This document shows, piece by piece, positions 36,150-46,271 of a stretch of 64,000 nucleotides of DNA. Source of the DNA: Todiramphus chloris collaris (Eukaryota > Chordata > Aves > Coraciiformes > Alcedinidae); the NCBI GenBank assembly GCA_025345505.1, contig JANVCC010000030.1:4312533-4376532 (forward strand). Reading direction: 5' to 3'. The notes under the pieces are model-generated. The model was not told the origin of the DNA. It was given only the letters and a program-made list of their open reading frames with translations, and searched no databases. The translations under genes and the position numbers were made by a program. The stretch's first letter is position 1, and every line of letters begins with the position of its first letter.

Positions 36150-36351
36150 CTATTGTTTAGGCCAGGAAATGTGTAAATAGGCACCTAGAATAAAAATTCT
36201 ATAGACATATTAAAATGAAGAAATAGTTCCTTCCCAGCTGTAACACTTCTAAAAGGGGGAGCTGTGTAAACTCATCAAAACATGGAAACACAGTTGATTG
36301 TTTTGTATTTACAGCAATTTCCATGGTTTGCAGTAACTTGGTCATGTAAAC

Positions 36352-36372
36352 GTACCCGTAGGTACCCCGTAG
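36352..36372 (+). repeat. CpG-containing 10/11-bp direct repeat
   Basis: GTACCCGTAG (36352-36361) is followed immediately by GTACCCCGTAG (36362-36372). Further CpGs lie at 36350 (AACGTAC) and 36377 (TTCGTC). The cluster stands out in CpG-poor DNA and may be part of a small conserved element. A resemblance to miR-99/100 was considered and rejected. Confidence 0.5.
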
Positions 36373-38044
36373 TGTTCGTCTGCTTTTGAGTTTCCATATC
36401 CCTTCCAGGACTGTTGATGGTGCTGCTTTCATGCTACATATTATTAAACAAGCTTAATTCAATAGTTGGGCAGCATCTCAGAAAGGGGATACTGCATTAT
36501 CATTGTGACCCCTTTAAAGTGTATTTGCACCAACACTGTGGCTTCAAACATGGGGTTAAGATGTGCCAGAGTTCATAGGCATGGAAATGTACTTAAGGAG
36601 ATAAATACACGGGTTTAGTTTTAGTTTCAGTCTTTAAAGAGAAATCCCATAGCCATCAGAAACCCTCTAAAGAGCCAGCTGGCTGCAGCCTCACATGGGA
36701 GGCAGAGCCAGTGTCCAGGGTGGTCCACACTCGAGCAAATCTCTTCCCAGGCAGTCTTCTTTCCTCCCCAATTCACCAGGCAACCATCCCAGAGCTAAGG
36801 GAAATGGCTGTCTGGCTTGTCTTGGTTTGGAGCAACACTTTTGGAGAGGTACAGCTGAGGGTACCATTTGGTATTTCTGCTGATGTCCTATTGTGACATC
36901 TCAGTGCACAGAGTAAGTCAGCTTCCAAACAATGCACAAAAAAAACCAAATCCCTAAAAACATGTTCTTCTTAGGACACAATGGGGAATAGATGTGTGCC
37001 CTCTATAAGCAAAAAATGGCTTTCTGAGGGGTTTACATTTTTCCATCGTTCAGGGACAGCATGACTGGGTTGAGCTCTTACGCTGAATCCACCCACTATA
37101 TGAACGCAGGTCAAGAACTTTCCCCAACTGGCAGGTCCCAGGGAGGGGATGCCCTCATCGTACTGTTGTGTTGCACTGACAAGAGCTGGCCAGACATTAA
37201 ATTAATCAAATCATGCAATTTTAAAACTCAGGAAAGAGGGACCACAATTGGGCCCTCTTGCTTCTTTTGCCCTCTTTGTTATCCCTCTTCTTCACATGTA
37301 TTTCTAAGAGCAAGGCAAAATAGTGATTACGATAAATTATAGGAAGCTGGCAGCAGTGGTAATTAACAGGTAATTATCAATAAACAATTCAACCACAAAA
37401 ACTTGGATCTCACCTTCCACTTGTCAACAATAAAGTCATGGAGGCTCCACAGGCCACTGGACAAACAGTCCATGGGGAGCACGGCCAGCGCTGTTAGTGC
37501 AAATAAACAACGCTGTGCCGAGAGGCTAAACAAAAGCCCAGCGCGGAGCGACTGCAGGGAAGCGGGAAAGAAAAAACTCCCTCGGCAGAAAAAAACAACA
37601 CAAAACCCAACAGCGGTTACAGTTTGAAGAGCCAACCTCAAACCACTCGCAGTTTATTGCAGCCCCAAAGAAGTATCTCATAAACAGCAGTCAAAGCCTA
37701 GTGTTTGGTGTCTTAAAAAAAAAAATCTCTTTGAAAATGGAAAAAGAAAAGGCATTCTGGGGGAGGTAAGAGGAGAGCTGGAGGGAGAGAAAACACTGTT
37801 GTGTCAACTGACTACAACAGAAGCTTAATTGTGCTATGCCCAATTTGGAGTCTCTGTTTTCATGATACTGAGGCAAAAGGACGTGGCAGGGTGACCATGT
37901 GTACCAGATGTGCATGCAGATGTGCTTGACTAAACATCCTCCCGTCATCATCCTTGGGAATCAGGACAGGTCTATTGGTGACTTCTAATGGGTCCCCTTC
38001 TTACACGTGTAAGTGGGGTTACTTTTCTTCCTCTTTTTTTTTCT

Positions 38045-38215
38045 TAAATTTGACCGAAATGACCTTGGAGCAATGACAGCCGTTGTTCACGCTGCCGTAC
38101 TTCCTAATGATCTTCATCTTGCATTCCTACATTGGGATTACGGCCAATTTTCTGTTGAAAGGAGTCAGATAAGGACAGCAGAAAGAAATAAGAATATGCT
38201 GAACGCAGAGTAAGC
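38045..38215. promoter_or_regulatory. CpG-bearing high-complexity patch, candidate regulatory element
   Basis: Six or so CpGs (TGACCGAAATGACC, AGCCGTTG, TCACGCTGCCGTAC, TTACGGCC, GAACGCAG) occur in about 170 bp with no simple sequence. A GATA-type site (AGATAAGG) lies near 38167-38174. This is composition-based inference only. Confidence 0.25.
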
Positions 38216-38866
38216 TTTTTATGAGTGAATATAACATTGCAAACTAATGAAATTAAAGTGTGTGGTTTTGGGGGGTTTATGAATTGGTATCAGAATCTCT
38301 TGTAGAAATTAGTTACGTGTTAACCTTTATGTTAAGCAGTTGACATGACTCAATCTTCAGATTTTCACTTAATAAACCCTGTACTGGTATCTTCCCAGAC
38401 TGTATACATTTAAAGAAGAGAGTGATGATAGCTTAATTTGAAGCCTTGGTTTTCTGCCATTCAAGGGAAGCCCCCAGCACGTTTGTCGTGACTAACACAT
38501 CTCATCTGTGCTGTCAAGCTTCCTATCAGCCCTGCTGCACCTACCCTACAGCTCTGCTTCCCAGCCACTTCTGAGCCTGTGTTAGATGCTGCAACGTGTC
38601 TGCCTGTTTTTTCCTTTATATCATCCGTAGCCTGCTGGTTTTCCTAACATTCTTTACTCGCTGCTGCATTTTCTGAGATTTTCTTAGATTTTCTTAATTC
38701 CAATTTTTTTGGAGAATCCTCGATCTTCTAACAAACCCTCATGCTGTGTCCCCCAGTAACTTAAAAGTAATTAAGCAAAAAGTAACAATTTTCAACATCT
38801 ATCATTTAATTTGAAATTACATATGGATTTAATGGAGGGGGGGAGGAAAGAGTGCTTTGAGAGATT

Positions 38867-38892
38867 AGTTCTTAAATTTTGATTTAAGAACT
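38867..38892. other. Perfect hairpin, 11-bp arms and 4-base loop
   Basis: AGTTCTTAAAT (38867-38877) and ATTTAAGAACT (38882-38892) are perfect reverse complements around a TTTG loop. There is no following T-run terminator or known RNA family. The stem is too short for a microRNA precursor. Confidence 0.85.
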
Positions 38893-39044
38893 GAGTTATT
38901 AGCTGAAATAATATGAAGCGAGGCTGCTTTTTTGACCTTTCTAAAGTCTAGCCTAGTCAATTATTACAGCAGAGCAGGGAACCAGAGAACAGCTTTGAAT
39001 CAGTCAGACCCAAACTGATTTAAGTTTGCATGGGGTCGAATAAG

Positions 39045-39068
39045 ACATTAGTTAAAAATAACTAATGT
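39045..39068. other. Perfect hairpin, 10-bp arms and 4-base loop
   Basis: ACATTAGTTA (39045-39054) and TAACTAATGT (39059-39068) are perfect reverse complements around AAAA. It lies about 150 bp downstream of the hairpin at 38867-38892. The outer sequences ATTAGTT (38864-38870) and AACTAAT (39060-39066) are themselves inverted, so the two could be the ends of a roughly 200-bp MITE-like element. Confidence 0.8.
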
Positions 39069-40634
39069 ATTCTTTGACCTCCGTAATGAGAAAGGACATT
39101 TACAGGTTTTTCACTATACATCTGAGCCTGTTTATTTCATTTCATGATATAAAGATGGACTGGACATTCTCACAAAGATCTAGATAGTAGAATTATTTTT
39201 CTTTTTTTTTTAAGTTTCTTGCATCGATATATTCTTTCCATTACACATATATCAGTTTATATCATGGGTGTATTTTGAGGCAAGATTGAATAAGAAAGAT
39301 GGATAGTAGTGCTGCAAGGAGCAGGATCTGTAGGGTTCACACCTCACTTCAACCTGCTTTAAGAGCAAAACCCAGACTAGTGCTGATAAACCTGCTTTAT
39401 CGTTGTTTTCAAGGCAGAATTAGGCAGGCACTATGGCTGGAAGACTCTTTCCTCCTTAATTATCTTGTGTTTCTCCTATCCCCAAGCACCTCCGTGTTGA
39501 GGTGAGATCTAACCCACAACCCTGTGAGCTGGGGGAGGGCAGAAAAAGGCAGATCAGTTCCCTGTTCAGTGGGAAGAGAAATTTCTGCAAAATACTGGTT
39601 AAAGAGGGAGAAAATAAAGCAGAAAAGAGAGAGAGTGGTGGAGACAAGTTTGTGGAAAAGGGAGAAGGAACCAAAAGGAAGGGGAAAGGAACATTAATGG
39701 CAAAGTGGACCCAATGCTACAGAAAGTTTTATGCTAGCCAAAAAAGTCTCAACTTGGGCTATTGCTTCAGGCTCTAGCTTTTCCTAAGGACAAGACAAGA
39801 AAACAGGAGTTGTTTCCATTTTCTGTCTAGATACCTCTCATTTCTGGACTCCGTTTATTGTCTTCTTGCTGCCAGCTGATGCTTTTCTGGTTTTGTCCTT
39901 TGATGTGCAAGGGCTTGGTAGCCCTGATTTACGCATCTGCCTCCTCTGTTGAATAACCTGAGAAGATGACTTTATAACCAACATATTTGGTGCTGTAAAG
40001 AAAACATTAGCATGTCAAGTTTCCAGAGACTTTAAAACAGGCCAGCTGGCTTCTCAGAGTGCACAGCTTGAAATGGTCACTTCCATTTTCAACTGAGCAG
40101 CACTGCCGTCAGGAGAAGCATTGATTAAATTGACCACGGTCCAAGGTTGGTAGAGAGCATAACACAAAGTGGCTTCTCCCCAGAGTGAGGAGAAGATTTC
40201 TGGTGTACACAGGGATAGAATATGATCTCTTTTTTTCCTGTGCTGCAGTATTTACTTTAAAGCAGTGTATTTCCTTAATAAAAGAAGCATTAGCTTTCAC
40301 CAGTAAACTCGCTCAGACATTTAGGTTATATTTCATTGCTTGCACCCAGGTTCACACAGAAATGTTTAGCAATATAGACAGCCCATGTTCTCTGAAGCTT
40401 TTAGTAATCCAGTTTTCAGTAATAAAGGCTGCTCATATCAGCAAAGTTTTGTAAGATTAACAAACACAAGGCTTTGTTTCATTAAATAAATGCTTCCCAT
40501 ACTTGTTTCTATTTAATCAGATGGATTCTGTGGTATTTTCTTTCCTCATCTTCAGTGAATCCTTTAATAAGACCATATCCCAGTCAATGGGAATGAATGA
40601 GTAAGGAATTTCTTTCCATGGTCATTTGCTCCCA

Positions 40635-40689
40635 TTGCCTCTGTACAGCACCTAGACCAGCAAGATCCCAATCCAGCAAAATGCTGGAT
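40635..40689 (+). repeat. Possible ancient retroposon 3' segment with a perfect 8-bp hairpin
   Basis: CTCTGTACAGCACCTAGACC followed by AAGATCCCAATCC resembles the conserved 3' region of an old amniote retroposon (pattern TGTACAGCACCTAGCACAATGGG). It overlaps a perfect hairpin: ATCCAGCA (40671-40678), loop AAA, TGCTGGAT (40682-40689). The hairpin is certain; the repeat assignment is tentative. Confidence 0.4.
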
Positions 40690-42059
40690 CCCTCAAGTCT
40701 CATTTGAAATCCCTGAGGAACACAGGGGTTACACCACATTAAAAGAAGACATCAGAAAGGTGTCAGGAAGAAAGAAATATTATCAGTGTAGCAATACACA
40801 AGGATGGAGGGAACTCAGTGGGGTAAATACATTCCTGTGTCCTTCAGGAACAACCCTGTGAATAGAGGGGACCCATTAAAAGCAGGAGCCACCTGAGGAT
40901 TCTTTCTCTTGGTTGGAAAAATACTAACACAATGGTCCCAGCACTTCCTCCAGCTCCTCGGCAGAACGAAACTGCTGAGTGAGAAAAGACAGTGACATCT
41001 CTGGTTAACGAGCACGTCTTCATGCTTTCCCACCCACTTTGCACCTGAAATATTATCTATTATATCTAGTTGTCCCCAGAATCCAACTAATCCATTGTGT
41101 TTCCCCCTATTCCTTTTTTATAAGTTGGTTGTTTGTGCTCTTTTTAGTGATGTTTGCAAAGCTTTTTCACAGCCCCAAAACAACTGTTTTGAAAGCAAAA
41201 TACCTTAGCACTTATAGTGGGTGTTAGAGTAATCTGTTATCATCAGAAATAGGTACAGTTGCTTGTCTCTGGCAAAGGAGCTTAACTGTCAGAAGATTAA
41301 GCTGCATCCTGATCAATGAAAGTGACTTCCTAGAAAACAAGCAGGGAAATATTTCCTGTAGTTAACAGCAATAAGGGAAAGGAACTTTAAAAACAACTCT
41401 CTATTTGATAACTACAGAAATCTAGCTAAGTCTTAGGGATTTAGCCAGGGAACATATTGGTTCCAGCAGACTATGGTAAAGTTAATTAAGGATGATTAAT
41501 GGAGCATTTTCCTTCCAATGATATCTGTGACAGAACAAAGCTGTCTGAGGCTTGTCAAGCAGAATTTGAGTTGAATGAGTATTTATGTGATCAAATCTGA
41601 AGGGCTGCCTCTTGACAGAGCAAGGATTCATCAATCAATTGCGCTGGCTTGCAGTGGTGGGAAATTGGTCTATCAGCATAGCTCTGCTCCCATCCCCCAT
41701 TTTTTCATTCAATCATCCCTTAGGCTACAATGCATCTTTAGCTTTTACCTCTGACCACCTTAAGGGCTATCAGAGAAAAGTAAAAGCAAGAGCTAAAACA
41801 TCTATTATAGTGGTTATTTCTCAGCTGTACTCATACAATTGATTTCTTCTAAGCAGAGGCACAGGCACTGTAAAGCGATACAAGCCTGTTCAATGAATTA
41901 ATTGGTTTTAATAGAAGTTTAGCTTTGAGCCTTAAGAATATATAGTGCTCTCTTGCTAGAAAGTCTCCTATTAGGGAAACCACCTGCACAAAAGGCCCCG
42001 GTCCTCTCTTAATCCCACTGCCCTCATCATAATCACTTCATTTAAAAAGGCAAAAGCCT

Positions 42060-42310
42060 TAATTTCAAAGGAAGGGGCACCACGTGTGCTCCAGTTTCTG
42101 TGCGTTTAATCATGCGTCAGTTCCTGGGAGGGGAATATTGGCTGCCTGCACTTGGCTGTGGGTTGCCCTCACGGCCCTTTGATCCCTGGGACATAAGTTG
42201 TGCCAGGATTTGGGTAGACGAATGATGCCATTGTGAATACCTCAGTTGCTTTCACCGCTGTAGGGATTAAATGGAACTAACCAATAATCATGTAACGTTA
42301 TATGTATCTC
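42060..42310. promoter_or_regulatory. Candidate regulatory patch with E-box and TCF/LEF-like sites
   Basis: A perfect CACGTG E-box lies at 42081-42086. A TCF/LEF-type CTTTGATC lies at 42177-42184, with a weaker TTCAAAG at 42064-42070. Also present are TTTAATCATGCGTCAG and CCAATAATCATG, and several CpGs in otherwise CpG-poor DNA. Individual sites are common by chance; only their density makes the patch worth checking. Confidence 0.25.
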
Positions 42311-43601
42311 ATGGAAAACGCAGAAAAAGGCAAGTCTTAGTCCTACTCTGAATAAAGGTGGGGCAGGTATCCTTTGTATTTCAGGAGACACAGGTTTAGC
42401 TCGATTTATTTTCTAACTCAGTACATAAGTGCCTTTTAGTTTTAGTCCTGAATGCTCAAGCCTTGTTCTTTCTGACTCCTGTGGCCTGTGGATAGAAATA
42501 CACAAGTGGTATTTGAAATTGAAACACCAAGATGGTCATTAACCATCTTCATCTTTAGGCATGTGAAATGCCATCCTTAGACCTCTAGCCTACATCAGCC
42601 ATCTATTGTTTAGCAATTTAAATTGATCATCAGTTTAACAAGAGAGGCACCTCCTAGGGCAATTCACCATTTTCCTCTAAACACCTAGGTGAGGGTGATG
42701 AGGGTTGCATTCAGGTAGTCTCTTCTCAAGGGGAGCTTAGACTTGACATCTACCTTTGGGATGCATAGAGCTTCCAATAAAAATAAAATACGTGAGAAGT
42801 GGATTACTTTCTTTGGTGTAGTCATAAGCTTGGTTGTGTGTCTCCCTCCTTGGATTTGCACACTAATCTTCCTTCTTAAGTTACTGGTAGAAATCAGGTT
42901 TCTAGGACTTCAGTGAATTGGAAAATTAAAGTTCTGCCTGGTAATAATTTTGAGGTGTGGTACCCAACTCAGCTAGCCCAGCTATAAATCAGTGAGGATA
43001 AAGTCCAGACTTGATTTTTTTCCCTAGACTTGCGTACTGTACACAACAAAGCACAGAGGAGAAAACAACAGTGCTCCGGTATGCCCTGACCAAAAGAAGA
43101 ATAGCTCTAGTCATGGGTTGTCCTTACTTTTTTAATGCAGATTTCCATAATGGATTATTGCCCTCGGAATGCATCTTCCCTGTGTACACAAATTTTATAT
43201 AAATCCAAAGAGGTTTGCAAATGCAAATAAGTCCCATAGTCTTTGTTGGACCAATATGATTATTGTTGAGAGTATTTCTTTCCCTCAGTAGAGAATACTA
43301 TTCTGTATGTGCAAGCGAGCATAGAAACCAAATGTCTAAATATTTAACCAATGTTATTTCAAAGAATTTCATTATTTATCTTCTTTATGATTTATATTAT
43401 CACATTCTCTGTCTGTAGTTGTGGTTTATCATAAGCAGCCCATCTGCTGTAACAGCCAAATTGGAACATTCATATAAGATGCGTTCCGATATCATAAACA
43501 TGACAAAAGATAGATTACATTTAGTCCTTCTCCATGTTTAACCAGTTTAATTTGTTTCCTATGCAGACGAGGCTCTAAATTTACTTAATATATGTTAGCA
43601 C

Positions 43602-43625
43602 TTAGGAACATGGTTAGGAACATGA
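43602..43625 (+). repeat. 12-bp tandem duplication
   Basis: TTAGGAACATGG (43602-43613) is followed by TTAGGAACATGA (43614-43625), with one mismatch. Confidence 0.85.
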
Positions 43626-44138
43626 CTAGGGTCTTAACCTATTCGTAAATAAATGGGAAGCTTCCTGTCTGAGTAAAAGAAAGAGAGAGAATTTATGTCA
43701 AACAATCAGGAATTTAATACATAGTGCTCTATTAGGATGTCCAGTTTGTGTACATACTCTTAAGGCATGATTATGAATAACTTCACTTCTTATAAACAAT
43801 GTGACTGAAGAAATTACTCACAGATACAACAAAAAGGGAAAGAAAGGTAGGAAGTTTTAGCTGCAGCCAATAAAGGAATTACTTTCCCTGAAAAGGTTAA
43901 AAACTCACGCATTTATTTTTGTTGCCATAATATTTGTCTTTGCAGGTTTAGCTTTCTTAAGAATCCCAAAGAAGATGCTGCGTTGGGAAAGATTTTAGTG
44001 ACCTGGGTTCAAAGTCATATCATAGATCCAACATTTTCTCCGACAGCTTTGGTTTTAAAGTAACCCTAGTGTTGGACTAAATCTGTGAAGTGACTGTCCA
44101 TATTTATATCACTCTAGAGAGAGCTTTTAGTGATTACA

Positions 44139-44239
44139 GGCTTGATCCAGCAAGTTGTAGAATTCCTTCAACTTCTGTCGGCTTTGGTGGAAGCCAAGGG
44201 TCCTCAGCATGTGGCTCAGCACCCTCAGGACCCAGCCCA
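44139..44239. repeat. About 100-bp palindromic MITE-like ancient repeat
   Basis: The left end GGCTTGATCCAGCAAGTTG and the right end CTCAGCACCCTCAGGACCCAGCCC are degenerate inverted repeats; the right end reverse-complements to GGGCTGGGTCCTGAGGGTGCTGAG. The centre CAACTTCTGTCGGCTTTGGTGG fits the recalled CAACTCCCATTGACTTCAGTGGG centre of an old amniote repeat with GGCCTGATCCTGCAAGGTGCTGAG arms. Several ordered matches make this one of the better-supported old elements here. Confidence 0.5.
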
Positions 44240-45599
44240 ATGTGGTTTTTGACATTGAAAGGTCAAGTAGAGGGCTTTTCATTTCAAGCTAAAGAGTCAT
44301 TCATTTTTCTCTCTTAAGGTAAAAGTCACATGATTAGAGAGTGTGTGATTAACTGTTAAGGAAACAATGTCCATAATGATATATAAAGGTGTTGCTTTCA
44401 AAAGTTACGGTTGGATTTCTTCAGAGGTGTTAAATATATGGTGGTCCAATGCCATGCAATTCATGAATACTAAAAATAAATACAAGCTTATTTCTGTGAT
44501 GGTGATTTACTACTAAGCAATTTTGAGCAAATATATTCACATTATAGGATATGAATACAAATCAAACATAACTGAGCTGGCCTTTATGAGAATGAAGTGT
44601 CAGTACATTTGAAAATATGTGTAATGCCAAACTTTAATCATTTTACCAGCACGTTAATATTGCAATTGATTATTCTGTGTTCCTGAATGTTTAAGGTTTT
44701 GCTGTTGATTTGTCTGCTACAAGGATTGTACACCTTCCAGGGCTATCTGGCACTTGGTCCTTCCCAGGCTGGGATACTACTGATCTGATTTGGTTTGACA
44801 CAAGAGCTTATCCTGTTGTAAAGTCCTTGCCTCCAAAGAGCGTTAACACAATGGGAGTATAGAGAGTGGGGAAACATAACAGTGGAACTAACTAGTTACA
44901 TGTGTGCCTTCACCAGCATCAGATTGGCTTTCATTGCACCTCTTCTGTGCTCATATCATTTTCTTGGAATGCAGTTCCCAAGGTGGAGGCTCCATCTTCA
45001 TGTCTGTACACAAAGTATTTTATACACTGTCGGCACCAGGAAAAGTAATGGGTAATACTCTGGGGTTCTTACTACAATAACATTACATTTGCTCAGATAG
45101 GCAGGTGACACTGGGCCTGCTCTTATTAGCTGAGATCATAACCCTCCTGTGTGTGCAAAAGGTTAATGAATTGTTTTTTTCAGTCTTTATTCTAAATTAT
45201 TTAGGGGCTTCACCACTAAGACAGCAGAATAAAGGGCACAGAGATGGTTCTTGCTTTAGGACCTTAGAGTCAAAGAGAGCATTAATGGATGCATGTAAGA
45301 GAGGAGGAAACCAAGACTTGTCATTTTGCCAGCAGCTGTAGCATGCCATGAGATTAATCCTTGTGAATTCAAAGAGGAACTTGAAAGAGTGTTGGGAGGA
45401 CCCTGGCGAAATAGCTTTGAGTGTGTCTGCAGGGAGAGCCTCCTCTGTCCAGAGGGACGGGGTGGAGAAAATGAAGAATTTCCAGAGCTACCTCTGTGGT
45501 CTGGAAAGGACAGTTGCCTTTGTGTTTCTACACAATGATGGCACACATTATGTGCTAAAACTCAAAGTGCCCTGCAAGTGAAGATGGCAGTTTTTTCTT

Positions 45600-45640
45600 G
45601 AGGTGATGCACAGAAGAGAGAGGTGATGGACAGATTCAGA
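45600..45640 (+). repeat. 20-bp two-copy tandem duplication
   Basis: GAGGTGATGCACAGAAGAGA (45600-45619) is followed by a similar copy starting GAGGTGATGGACAGA (45620-45640). Confidence 0.75.
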
Positions 45641-46255
45641 GATGTCACAGGGCAAAGCGGTGGAATAAGGAATGAGGGGCAATATTCATCGGTGATCTTG
45701 GGTAGTTCACAATCTGGCTGCAGTACAACTACTCGGGCTTTTTTTTTTTAATACTGTATAGCCAGATACTGTTGTATTGGTAACTAAAATGATTATGGCA
45801 ATGCTAAAAACAGTTAGTTCCTGTAGAGCCTTTTAAAAGATGGACAGATTGAACCAAAACAAAGAGAAAGGAGGAACTATCTGGAAAGGCAGGAGTAAAT
45901 TGTGACCACAAACCCCTGGCTATCTAGTTCTGTTTATCCCAGCCTTGCTCTGCTTCCCTCACTGATAACACAGTTTAACATACACCCGGGTATTGTTCTG
46001 ACACTGAAAGATGAAGCGGCTTTTTACGAGCCGTACCCCTCAGCCACGCTTTCCCTTTCCCGCGCAATACCAACTGGCTTGCTCTGGTCCCTTGATCCCA
46101 TTTTTCTTCCCCTAAAGCCACTGTGTTTATTGGGACCCATGCAATGGAAATTCCACTTACTGTTTATATCTGAGGTTTCTCTTCCCCTTTCTATTTTTGC
46201 CTGGGAATTGGGGCAGTATAGATTCTTGCTCCACACCCATGGCTTTGTCTTTGGC

Positions 46256-46271
46256 TTTTTTTTTTTTTTTT
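46256..46271 (+). repeat. T16 homopolymer
   Basis: Sixteen uninterrupted Ts. No adjacent retroposon body was recognised. Confidence 0.85.

Larger units (their letters stand above)
35001..44135. other. Anonymous AT-rich non-coding sequence
   Basis: No gene is supported. It contains a GT/GC-alternating stretch (35705-35748), a G-quadruplex motif (36129-36149), a CpG direct repeat (36352-36372), a CpG-bearing patch (38045-38215), two perfect hairpins (38867-38892, 39045-39068), an old-repeat-like end (40635-40689), a TCF/LEF and E-box patch (42060-42310) and a 12-bp tandem repeat (43602-43625). Open frames are all under 95 codons. Confidence 0.55.

Noticed and set aside
36352..36372. Resemblance of ACCCGTAG to the miR-99/100 5' end
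   Set aside because: Only eight bases match, and no complementary arm able to form a precursor hairpin lies within 80 bp on either side.
43985..44035. tRNA B-box-like GGTTCAAAGTC
   Set aside because: No A box at a suitable distance and no cloverleaf pairing could be found around it.
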